60,148 nucleotides of DNA, from assembly GCF_020443705.1 (NCBI RefSeq), contig NZ_JAIZZK010000027.1:1-60148 (forward strand). Direction: 5' to 3'. The DNA is from Clostridium algoriphilum (lineage in GTDB: Bacteria; Bacillota; Clostridia; Clostridiales; Clostridiaceae). Position 1 is the first letter of the stretch, and each line of letters begins with the position of its first letter. Both the position numbers and the translations under genes were made by a program. Below are positions 1 to 7,480 of this stretch, one piece after another. The notes under the pieces were generated by a model that was not told where the DNA came from, did no database searches, and saw nothing but the letters and a program-made list of their open reading frames with translations.

Positions 1-98
1 TCAGCGATATCTATTAGGTAATGCAGCATAAACAAAGCGCCTACCAAATGATAGACGCCTTACTTGAAATCTTTAATTATTTCCACTGTCTACTTGAC

Positions 99-130
99 AG
101 GGGGCAGTTCACTTTATGAACTCCCTTTTA
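99..130 (+). terminator. Hairpin terminator / dispersed hairpin repeat
   Basis: An inverted repeat (AGTTCA, short loop, TGAACT, flanked by G-run and CCCTTTTA) ends in a T-run on plus. It probably ends a gene lying left of the window. Its core matches hairpins near 17.9, 23.5 and 40.8 kb. Confidence 0.5.
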
Positions 131-190
131 TCAATTTTAAACTATTTAGCAATAGAGATTTCTCTGTCATAACCTATAGAAAAATTGGGT

Positions 191-1432
191 TTATTCGACT
201 TTTACATCAAGTTCAAGTTTTAGAAGTTTTGCAACATATTTGGCTGTGCTAGCTTGAAAAGTTAAAGTAATAATGATTGCCATAAATGTAACAGCTGAAA
301 TTATTGGTGCGTTATTAATTTTCAAACTAATAATCATTCCGGATAATGCTGCTGGTATAACACCAGTTTCTCTAGTCCACATAAGGTACAATACCTCATT
401 TAGTTTCCATTCAGCCTTTTTATCAAGGATTACTGAAATAAATACGGAAACTGGTCTAGCGACAAATATAAATAATAGAATAACAAATGAAGCATGTATC
501 CAATACTGTCCTAATAACACAAAGTCAATTTGTGTACCTAAAGTAATAAATATCATGATTCTAAGTAAAGAAATAAAAGTATCTTTAAAGTTAACATGTA
601 AATTTAAATTTTCTTTATCCATTTTAAGATTTAAAATTTGCTTATTTCCACAAACCATCCCTACCATAAACGTCGCCATAAATCCACTGAATCCTAAACG
701 TTGTGCTATAACATATGATCCTAAAATGGAGGCAATTACAACTTCAGCAGAATGTCCATGCAAAAAATTGTATTTCTTATCTGAAAGTAATACAGAGATT
801 GCATATCCTACTAATAATCCAACTATGATACCACCACCAGCTGTGATTATAAGTTGGATTACGCTATTACCAAGACTAAAATTTCCTCCTTGAATTATTC
901 CTATTATTGAGAAGGTTATAATAGCACCTGCAGCATCATTAAAAGCTGATTCTGAAATTATTGTTTGTTTTACTTTGTTGCTTATATTTATTTTTTTAAA
1001 CAATGGGACAAGTACAGAAGGATCTGTTGATGCAATAACTGATCCTAATAATAGTGCAGACATAAAATCTATATTTAGTATTTTATATGCAAAAAAGCCA
1101 GTTATGAAAGAGGACACCAAAACACCTACTGTGGCTAGAGTGAATACCGATGTTTTTACCTTATTTAAAACATGTAACTGTACTTCCCTTCCTCCATCAT
1201 ATAAAATATATGCTGCTCCAAATGTAAGTATTAAATGATTTCCAGTAGTAAAGTGATCAAAGTCTAAGATATTAAGAAACGATGGTCCTAAAATTATTCC
1301 AGCGACAATAAATAATACGACATCGGGAATAGGAATACTTTTGCTTATTTTCACGCAAACAACACCTGTAAATATTAAAATTGCTAATAGTGTCATTAAG
1401 TTTTCTGTTACATTTGCTGCATTTCCACTCAT
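191..1432 (-). CDS. Monovalent cation:proton antiporter, CPA1 (NhaP-like) family
   Basis: A polytopic membrane protein with about 12 hydrophobic segments that should exchange Na+ (or K+) for H+ and help pH and sodium homeostasis. The family signatures visible are ASTDPSVLVP and, about 30 residues later, ESAFNDAAGAI, the Asn-Asp pair typical of CPA1 ion-binding sites. The start used is the ATG giving MSGNAANVTENL, because AAGGAGG sits 7 nt before it; an ATG 12 codons upstream has no ribosome binding site. At 413 residues it lacks the long cytoplasmic tail of many NhaP proteins. It appears to be transcribed alone. Ion specificity cannot be told from sequence. Confidence 0.85.
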   Translation of the reverse strand: MSGNAANVTENLMTLLAILIFTGVVCVKISKSIPIPDVVLFIVAGIILGPSFLNILDFDHFTTGNHLILTFGAAYILYDGGREVQLHVLNKVKTSVFTLATVGVLVSSFITGFFAYKILNIDFMSALLLGSVIASTDPSVLVPLFKKINISNKVKQTIISESAFNDAAGAIITFSIIGIIQGGNFSLGNSVIQLIITAGGGIIVGLLVGYAISVLLSDKKYNFLHGHSAEVVIASILGSYVIAQRLGFSGFMATFMVGMVCGNKQILNLKMDKENLNLHVNFKDTFISLLRIMIFITLGTQIDFVLLGQYWIHASFVILLFIFVARPVSVFISVILDKKAEWKLNEVLYLMWTRETGVIPAALSGMIISLKINNAPIISAVTFMAIIITLTFQASTAKYVAKLLKLELDVKVE

Positions 1433-1773
1433 AGTTAAACCTCCTTGATTTGTATTTAGTGTATTCATAACTATAGTTTATCACAATATATAATGATATT
1501 TCAATAATTATTGATAGGCATTATCATTGTCATAAAGTTCTGGATTTTAAAACTTGAAAATTTGTAAATTACAACATGTATCTTCGCTATATACATAAAT
1601 ATATATATATTTGTATTAACTGTAAATCTACAACTTAAAGTTTATAAATGTAATATTAAGTGTAATATTAAGTGTAACAATTCATCAATACGAATTTTGC
1701 TAATCTTACAAACTGTTTATTGTATAATATCATTGTGAGGACATTACTCTTTTAGAGTTTGCGATTACTACAG
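1433..1773. other. AT-rich intergenic region
   Basis: About 340 bases separating the antiporter from a small peptide gene. It has short AT repeats (TGTAATATTAAG occurs twice in tandem near 1650-1672) and presumably the antiporter promoter. No convincing ORF or RNA was seen. Confidence 0.4.
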
Positions 1774-1813
1774 AAAAAAATACTAGTGATAATGAGTAAT
1801 CACTAGTATTTTT
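1774..1813 (-). terminator. Rho-independent terminator of the 30-aa peptide gene
   Basis: A perfect 13-bp stem (AAATACTAGTGAT / ATCACTAGTATTT, 8-nt loop) is followed on minus by a run of seven T. It lies just after the stop of the small ORF at 1838-1930. Confidence 0.8.
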
Positions 1814-1837
1814 GATGGAGATTAGAATAACTTTTTT

Positions 1838-1930
1838 CTACATATTTAACATCATTTTTATACATTTTGCTAATTGTTGTCCATGCATACCACATACATG
1901 AATGCATTGGGCTAATGCTAATCCGAACAT
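1838..1930 (-). CDS. Cys/His-containing 30-residue peptide, unknown function
   Basis: Not recognised. The ORF starts with ATG 9 nt after an AGAGGTG ribosome binding site and ends 25 nt before a strong terminator, so it has the look of a real monocistronic gene. The product is about 30 residues, begins MFGLALAQC and has three Cys and two His (CIHVC, GMHG, AKC) plus several Met near the C-terminus, which could bind metal or be a modified peptide. No signal peptide or modification enzyme is adjacent. Calling it a protein rests on the gene signals only; conservation was not tested. Confidence 0.5.
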   Translation of the reverse strand: MFGLALAQCIHVCGMHGQQLAKCIKMMLNM

Positions 1931-2065
1931 TAAAACACCTCTTTAAACTACCTATCTATAATTATAATATAGCCTAAGAATATGTAGATATTATGAAGAA
2001 ATAAAAATTATTGGGGTATATGCATTATTGTGTATTAAACATAGTAGTGTTTGATAATCAATTAT

Positions 2066-3511
2066 TTAATACACTACTTTACTTACCGTACGAAGTCTGC
2101 CTTTAATAGGTTTTTCTTGTAATTCATTAAATACCAACTCACCTTTATTATTTAATATTTCTACAAAGGTAGATACATCAACAATATTAATGATACCTAT
2201 ATCGTCCTTCGTCATGCCTTCAATACTGCAAAGTGTGCCTACGATATCTGCTGCCCTCATCTTTGTTTTCTTACCTGCATTAATATGTAATTTTAGAATC
2301 TCTTTGCTGAGCTCTGCGCCTTTTGCTTCTTTAATTTCAGGTTTTGTATCCATTTTATATTCAAATTCTTGTTTAGCATTATCTACGGTTTCTTTTTCTG
2401 GGTTTTCCTTTAAAGGAATCTCTTTGCCAATATACTGTTGTATATCATTTAAAAATCTGCTTTCGCGTTGAGTTACAAAAGTGATTGCTCTACCCATTTT
2501 GCCTATGCGTCCAGTTCTTCCTATCCTATGAACATAGCTTTCCTTGTCGCAAGGTATGTCATAGTTAATTACAAGCGTAATGTTATCTATGTCTATCCCT
2601 CTAGCTGCAACATCCGTAGCTATAAGATATCTGAAATAACCTTTTTTAAAATCATTCATTACCCTTAATCTATCACTTTGTTCCATTCCGCCATGTATTT
2701 TCCTGCAAGTATACTCGAGGTCTGCCAGCTCATTATAAACTGAATCCACCTTTAGTTTTGTATTGCAGAAGATTATACAGCTATCAGGGTTTTCTATAGT
2801 TGTTAAATCGCTTAAAAGTTCTATTTTATCCTGTTCATTTACGTTATATCTTTCTTGAATAATATTATCTGACGATTTATTTTGTTCCTCTATTTCAATG
2901 TATACAGGATCTTTCATGTAATTGTGACACAAAGTATCTATGTCTCTGGGCATTGTTGCTGACAATAACATAGTCACGCGTTCACTGGTTAAACTATTTA
3001 TTATTATTTCTATCTGATCTACAAATCCCATATTTAGCATTTCATCAGCTTCATCTATTACAAGATACTTTATATTTGATGTATCGAGTGTTCCTTTGTC
3101 TAAATGATCTATAATGCGACCAGGGGTACCAACCACTACATGCGTCTTCTGTTGAAGTTCTTTTCTTTGATCGTAAAAAGGAGACTTCCCATAAATTGCA
3201 GCTACTTTAAGTCTTTTAAATCTACCTATGTTAAAAATATCTTCTTTAACTTGAATAGCAAGTTCTCTTGTTGGTGTAAGAACTAATGCTTGAGGTTTAT
3301 TTTCTTCCCAATCTACTAACTGGCAAATAGGGATGGCATAGGCGGCTGTCTTGCCGCTTCCGGTTTGGGACTTTACCACTACATCCTTTTGCGCAAGTAC
3401 TGCTGGTATAACCTGCTTCTGGACTTTCGTGAAGCCTTTGAAATTCAACAAACTAATTGCTTTTAATAACTCACTGCTTAACTGATAATCGCTAAAGTTT
3501 TCTTTTATCAT
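2066..3511 (-). CDS. dbpA: DEAD-box ATP-dependent RNA helicase, DbpA/YxiN type
   Basis: An ATP-dependent RNA helicase of ribosome assembly. Helicase motifs are in order: SQTGSGKT (residues 48-55), PTRELA (80-85), TPGR (129-132), DEAD (153-156), SAT (184-186) and HRIGRTGR near 330. The C-terminal 75 residues (KMRAADIVGTL, TKDDIGIINI) match the DbpA RNA-binding domain, which in known members targets hairpin 92 of 23S rRNA. At 481 residues it is the size of Bacillus YxiN. The start is the ATG after GGGAGATGATCAA; the upstream in-frame ATG has no ribosome binding site. It lies among cold-shock-type genes, consistent with RNA remodelling at low temperature. Confidence 0.9.
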   Translation of the reverse strand: MIKENFSDYQLSSELLKAISLLNFKGFTKVQKQVIPAVLAQKDVVVKSQTGSGKTAAYAIPICQLVDWEENKPQALVLTPTRELAIQVKEDIFNIGRFKRLKVAAIYGKSPFYDQRKELQQKTHVVVGTPGRIIDHLDKGTLDTSNIKYLVIDEADEMLNMGFVDQIEIIINSLTSERVTMLLSATMPRDIDTLCHNYMKDPVYIEIEEQNKSSDNIIQERYNVNEQDKIELLSDLTTIENPDSCIIFCNTKLKVDSVYNELADLEYTCRKIHGGMEQSDRLRVMNDFKKGYFRYLIATDVAARGIDIDNITLVINYDIPCDKESYVHRIGRTGRIGKMGRAITFVTQRESRFLNDIQQYIGKEIPLKENPEKETVDNAKQEFEYKMDTKPEIKEAKGAELSKEILKLHINAGKKTKMRAADIVGTLCSIEGMTKDDIGIINIVDVSTFVEILNNKGELVFNELQEKPIKGRLRTVSKVVY

Positions 3512-3577
3512 TTGATCATCTCCCAATACATATACTAACCTTTTTATTATATCATACACATGAATGTCAACATAAAT

Positions 3578-3607
3578 AAAACACTGAACAATTATGTTCA
3601 GTGTTTT
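3578..3607 (-). terminator. Terminator between zinc-ribbon gene and dbpA
   Basis: A 12-bp perfect stem (AAAACACTGAAC / GTTCAGTGTTTT, 6-nt loop) with A/T runs on both sides, so it may act in either direction. It lies downstream of the zinc-ribbon gene and upstream of dbpA. Confidence 0.75.
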
Positions 3608-3722
3608 ATTAGCGACTATTAATTAAGTTCTACTATGTAACAACTTTGCAACAAAATTTTTTTTAGCTTCTGTTGCTAATACATTCGGTTATTAGAGTTA
3701 AAAATTAAGAACTATGTATAGA

Positions 3723-3860
3723 CTAAAGTTTTTCATAAGTGGTTCTTCGACATTTAGGGCATATAGGCAAAGTATTAGAATCTAATTCTAAATGAACTAT
3801 TTCCCCACAAGTAGAACATTTGTAATCGCCTTTTCCTGGTTTTTGTCCTGAAGTATACAT
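3723..3860 (-). CDS. Small zinc-ribbon protein
   Basis: A 45-residue protein beginning MYTSGQKPGKGDYKC with two CxxC knuckles (CSTC at 15-18 and CPKC at 34-37), which should fold as a rubredoxin-like zinc ribbon. Short zinc-ribbon proteins with the same MYxxGxKPGKG start are common in Clostridia and have no established function. AAGGATGTGATAACA precedes the ATG. It is transcribed alone, ending at the hairpin at 3578-3607. Binding of Zn or Fe is inferred from the four Cys only. Confidence 0.75.
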   Translation of the reverse strand: MYTSGQKPGKGDYKCSTCGEIVHLELDSNTLPICPKCRRTTYEKL

Positions 3861-4000
3861 TGTTATCACATCCTTTACATATAAGTATTCAATATTATTT
3901 TGTGAAATCCTGCTAGAATACTTTAACTAAATTTAATGTATTTATATAGTTGCGCCAAAGGATGTTTTTGTTAGGATTATTATTAGATATAAGTAAAAAA

Positions 4001-4038
4001 AAGCTCCACCCTTGTGTTATAACACAAGGGTGAGGCTT
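4001..4038. terminator. Strong bidirectional hairpin
   Basis: AAGCTCCACCCTTGTGTT pairs with AACACAAGGGTG(A)GGCTT, flanked by A7 on the left. It lies between the zinc-ribbon gene and csp and is a second hairpin behind the csp terminator. Confidence 0.6.
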
Positions 4039-4050
4039 ATACAAAAAAAT

Positions 4051-4085
4051 AAAAAAACCATTAAATAGTTAAACTATTTAATGGT
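4051..4085 (-). terminator. Terminator of the cold-shock gene
   Basis: A 12-bp stem (ACCATTAAATAG / CTATTTAATGGT) is followed on minus by T7, 12 nt after the csp stop codon. Confidence 0.8.
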
Positions 4086-4097
4086 AAAATACTACTA

Positions 4098-4295
4098 TTA
4101 AAGAACAGTAATATTTTCTGCTTGAGGGCCTTTAGGTCCTTTAACTATGTCAAAAGAAACCTTTTGACCTTCATCAAGTGATTTGTAACCATCTGAATTA
4201 ATTTGAGAGAAATGTGCGAAAACATCTACTCCGTCTTCTCCTGTAATAAAACCAAATCCTTTTTCACCATTAAACCATTTAACTGTACCATTCAT
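4098..4295 (-). CDS. Cold-shock protein (single-stranded nucleic-acid chaperone)
   Basis: A 65-residue OB-fold protein with RNP1 (KGFGFI, residues 13-18) and RNP2 (VFAHF, 25-29), the full length of CspA/CspB proteins. These bind single-stranded RNA/DNA and melt secondary structure. The ATG follows CGGAGG. About 150 bases of AT-rich leader precede it, and csp mRNAs often carry long regulatory leaders, but no specific thermosensor fold was worked out here. Confidence 0.93.
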   Translation of the reverse strand: MNGTVKWFNGEKGFGFITGEDGVDVFAHFSQINSDGYKSLDEGQKVSFDIVKGPKGPQAENITVL

Positions 4296-4581
4296 ATAAT
4301 GTAAACCTCCGAAATTTTATTTCTTAAACTACTTGTAATAACTACCCAATAAAATTTTGATATCAAAATACTATATTTTAAATGTATTCATTGAAATATA
4401 TCTGCGCTTCATTATTTACTATTCATTTAAGTCAATTCCTATATTATCACAATATATTATAAAAAGCAAGTTATATCGATTATAATGCTTTAAATATTAT
4501 TTTTAATGCCCTACTTAGGTATTTGTTAATCCGATATGATATATAATCAACTGGCCGGTCAATACAAAAAGAGGTGGAGAC

Positions 4582-4844
4582 ATGGCTAATATAAATACAA
4601 TCAAATAAAATGAAATGATATACCAATCCATGGATGGATATTTTGATTCCGTAGAGAAAATGGAAGATTACCAGATGTATAGTTTTCAAATCTCTATGCA
4701 GGAACAGAAGGAACATATGGCTTTTCAATGGAGTCAGGTATAGATGAGTTATATTTGAATTATGATTTGTATTATTATGAATTTCCAGATATGAAAACTG
4801 GGATAATATATACTTTAAGTAAAGTAGAAAAAAATTGTTTATGA
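4582..4844 (+). pseudogene. Decayed coding remnant, family unknown
   Basis: A good ribosome binding site (GAGGTGGAGAC) precedes an ATG whose frame stops after 8 codons. Coding-looking stretches continue in other frames: FSNLYAGTEGTYGFSMESG then IDELYLNYDLYYYEFPDM in one frame, with stops and a frame change before them. This suggests a frameshifted or fragmented gene. The family was not recognised. Just upstream, ACTGGCCGGT overlaps a TATAAT-like box and might have been an operator. Confidence 0.35.
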
Positions 4845-4969
4845 GGTGATTATAACTTGCTGCAATAATATAGGAAAATAAATTTCTGAAATTTTATTGA
4901 ATTTTACATATACTTGTTAAAAAATTACACAATTTTATATTGTTGTATTATTATGATATAATAGAATAA

Positions 4970-5066
4970 TATTCCATGGTAAGTACAGGGGATTTAATTT
5001 TTGGGGAAAGCTTTATGTCAAATCAGCGTGCAAATACCCAACCCGTAAACTAGCCTGAGAGGTATA
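4970..5066 (+). promoter_or_regulatory. c-di-AMP (ydaO/yuaA)-like riboswitch leader
   Basis: The leader of the LysM-SleB hydrolase gene contains blocks that align by eye with the ydaO class: GGGGATTTAATTTTTGGGG, then ACCCAACCCGTAAACTAGCC, then GAGAGGTATAAGGAGG, where the last overlaps the ribosome binding site. In that class GGAACC...TTTTGGGGTTAATC and CCCGACAGCTAACC are the conserved parts. c-di-AMP riboswitches often sit before wall hydrolases. The 5' arm (GCCGAA) is poorly conserved here, so it may be degenerate. It could control translation, as the site sits at the end of the element. Confidence 0.45.
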
Positions 5067-5079
5067 AGGAGGATGAATA

Positions 5080-6135
5080 ATGACCAAATTTAAAAGTCTT
5101 AAATCTATTTTTTTAGCATCAGTATTAACAATTGGTGTCTCAACAATTACATCACAAAATGTATTTGCAGCAGCAACAGCTAAAACTTATACTGTGAAAA
5201 GTGGGGATTGCTTATCTAGAATAGCGAAAAAGTGTGGACAATCATTAGCTCATTTGAGGAAAGCTAATAATAAATGGAATGATTCCATTTTTCCTGGACA
5301 AGTTCTCAAACTTTCAGTAGCAACTAGTTCTACCGTGAAACCGACTTCACAAACTAAGGCGAACTCACTTAAAACTTATACGGTGAAAAGTGGGGATTGC
5401 TTATCTTCAATAGCAAAAAAGTGTGGACTATCATTAAATAATTTAAGAAAAGCTAATAACAAATGGAACGATTCCATTTTTTCTGGACAAGTTCTCAAAC
5501 TCTCAGTAGCAGCTAGTTATACAGTTAAACCAACTACTCAAACGACGAGCAATTCACTTAAAACTTATACGGTGAAAAGTGGAGATAGCTTATCTTTAAT
5601 AGCGAAAAAGTGTGGACTGTCATTAAATAATTTAAGGAAAGCTAATAATAAATGGAATGATTCTATTTTTCCAGGACAAGTTCTTAAAATTACGGCAACC
5701 AGTTCTACTGCTACAAAAAAGTCAACTTCAGTGCATGCCAAACCTGCAATAATAAGATATACAGAAAGTGAATTGAACTTGCTTTCAAGATTAATAACTG
5801 CAGAAGCAGGAGGGGAATCTTATAATGCTCAGGTTGCTGTAGGAGCAGTAGTTGTAAATAGAGTTAAGAGCAGCTATTTTCCAAATTCACTTACAGCTGT
5901 TATTAAAGAACAAACAAATGGGAGTTATCAATTTAGCCCAGTAAAAAGTGGTAGCATTAATAGACCTGCAAGTGCAATTGCTATGAAGGCTGCATTGGAA
6001 GCGCTTAAGGGTAATGACCCAACAAATAATGCATTGTTTTTTTATAATGGCAGTACTCCGCAAAAATTGACTTCACCACAACCAGTTTCCATAATAATTG
6101 GAGAACTAACATTTGTACACTTATTAAAAAAATAG
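5080..6135 (+). CDS. Secreted LysM x3 cell-wall hydrolase, SleB type
   Basis: An exported peptidoglycan hydrolase of 351 residues. It has a signal peptide (to about residue 31, NVFA-AATA), three LysM repeats (about 36-79, 98-141, 161-204) that bind GlcNAc-rich glycan, a Ser/Thr/Lys linker, and a C-terminal SleB/hydrolase_2 domain (about 228-348). TAEAGGE near 240-246 is the expected catalytic Glu region of this lytic transglycosylase or amidase-type fold. SleB-like enzymes act on spore cortex or vegetative wall; which one cannot be told, though LysM instead of the SleB N-terminal PG_binding domain points to a CwlJ/YkvT-like role. AAGGAGG lies 7 nt before the start. The leader resembles a c-di-AMP riboswitch. 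Confidence 0.88.
   Translation: MTKFKSLKSIFLASVLTIGVSTITSQNVFAAATAKTYTVKSGDCLSRIAKKCGQSLAHLRKANNKWNDSIFPGQVLKLSVATSSTVKPTSQTKANSLKTYTVKSGDCLSSIAKKCGLSLNNLRKANNKWNDSIFSGQVLKLSVAASYTVKPTTQTTSNSLKTYTVKSGDSLSLIAKKCGLSLNNLRKANNKWNDSIFPGQVLKITATSSTATKKSTSVHAKPAIIRYTESELNLLSRLITAEAGGESYNAQVAVGAVVVNRVKSSYFPNSLTAVIKEQTNGSYQFSPVKSGSINRPASAIAMKAALEALKGNDPTNNALFFYNGSTPQKLTSPQPVSIIIGELTFVHLLKK
5185..5691 (+). repeat. Three near-identical tandem LysM-coding repeats
   Basis: Units of about 186-189 bp encode KTYTVKSGD, IAKKCG, LRKANNKWNDSIF and GQVLK almost unchanged. The close DNA similarity suggests recent internal duplication, and unit number could vary between strains. Confidence 0.8.
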
Positions 6136-6847
6136 TATAGAATATATCTAATGTTTTTTCTGATTGTTTAGTATTTTGTAAGAGAGGTGCAACAAAAGCA
6201 TAATTCATACATATAGGTATATCAAACGATATATCAGATATTGCTAAATTAGATAGAGAAGGAAAGAGCAACAGTCACTGCTACTAAAAAATAATATAGC
6301 AGTACATAATAAGGAATTAAATTGAATGGCACTTGTAGAAACTTTGCAGGTGCTTTTTTAATAGTTTAGTGGAACAGTAATTACTATATATTACATGATT
6401 ATAAAAAGTTAAATACAAGTAGCATATCTAAGTGTAATCAACTGATTAATTACATATGATTTTACTATTTTATGTTTAATAATTCTAATACTTTTTTTAT
6501 TGCATATACAATCGCAATTATTCACATTATCCTCTCCAGTTCTATGTTATTATATTCTTAAAAGTATATAATCATCATGTAATCTTCAACTACATTCAAC
6601 TAAACACCTTTTTTAACTATGACATTAAACATTATACTAATTAAATACGTCATATATGTTATTTCATTTCATCTATTAGCTTAATAAGCAAGCTACTGTT
6701 GGATAATGATTATTAGTATCACTGACAGTTTAAAGTATATATTGATTATTTGAATTTTACAAGTGAATATATGGAATTGTTTAGTGAACGGAATAAAGAA
6801 TAAAAAAAATTAATACCATAATTATACAAACGGGGGGAGGTAAAGCT
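6136..6847. other. Long intergenic region with one terminator
   Basis: About 710 AT-rich bases. A hairpin at about 6329-6357 (GCACTTG / CAGGTGC, then T6) is the likely terminator of the hydrolase gene. Short in-frame fragments near 6190-6290 could be gene debris but match nothing recognised. The rest shows no supported gene. Confidence 0.4.
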
Positions 6848-6994
6848 ATGTACCTGTTACTAGTAGATGGATATAAACGGGGAAAAACTATTAGAAAACT
6901 AATACAGAAAGAATTAAAAGAAAAATTAAGAAAGGCCAATGTAAATCTGGTTCATTCTAATTGTTTATGGATGAATGTAGATAAAGAAGTATAG
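6848..6994 (+). CDS. Basic 48-residue protein, unknown
   Basis: Not recognised. ATG follows a very strong ribosome binding site (GGGGGGAGGTAAAGCT). The product starts MYLLLVDGYKRGKTIRKL and is rich in Lys/Arg with a helical middle (QKELKEKLRKAN) and a C-terminal half containing one Cys and one Trp. It stands alone upstream of the cobalamin riboswitch, with about 115 bases between them, so it is probably not under that switch. The strong ribosome binding site is the main support. Confidence 0.5.
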   Translation: MYLLLVDGYKRGKTIRKLIQKELKEKLRKANVNLVHSNCLWMNVDKEV

Positions 6995-7110
6995 GAGGAC
7001 GATAAGTATAATTATTATGTTTCACAACAAAAGAGCTTGATTTTTTGTATTAATCAACTTATAATTGTACAGTATGTACATGTATGAAAGAAGAATAAAA
7101 ATTGAAAAAT

Positions 7111-7310
7111 AAAATATAGGTTTAATTAAAATTAATTAATTAAAAGGGAATCAGGTTGAAATCCTGAACTATCTCGTAGCTGTAATAGATGAATTTAAGT
7201 ACATTATGCCACTTGGAAACGGGGAAGGCGTACTTAAATAATGATTCTTGAGTCAGAAGACCTGCCTGTGTTTTTGCACCGCAAACTCTACGAGTGATAG
7301 GGAGGGCTTT
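7111..7310 (+). promoter_or_regulatory. Cobalamin (B12) riboswitch
   Basis: The conserved core is plain: AGGGAATCAGGTTGAAATCC, CGTAGCTGTAA, then GCCACTTGGAAACGGGGAAG, and GAGTCAGAAGACCTGCCT. A downstream GGGAGGG element and an intrinsic terminator form the expression platform. It sits before nrdDG. Binding of adenosylcobalamin or related cobamides normally switches such genes off. Confidence 0.92.
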
Positions 7311-7317
7311 ATAATGT

Positions 7318-7357
7318 AAATCTGTTTACGGATTTTATATGATTAAACAGATTTTTA
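7318..7357 (+). terminator. Riboswitch expression-platform terminator
   Basis: AAATCTGTTTA pairs with TAAACAGATTT (11 bp) followed by TTAAAT. Placed between the B12 aptamer and nrdD, it is the likely regulated terminator. Confidence 0.75.
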
Positions 7358-7480
7358 AATCGTTTCCTTTTAACGCTTTAGTTAGAAGGCTTTTTTGTTT
7401 TACATAGAATAGTTGGGAATTAAATTAAAAACATATTAATTAGTTATGTTTTATTAAAAAGAGATATACGGAGGTATTAT

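Noticed and set aside
273-893. 206-codon open frame antisense to the antiporter
   Set aside because: Shadow of a membrane-protein gene: no ribosome binding site, no family features.
4510-4575. TetR-type operator ACTGGCCGGT near a TATAAT box
   Set aside because: Only 5 of 8 half-site positions are symmetric and the gene behind it is decayed, so no regulator can be inferred.
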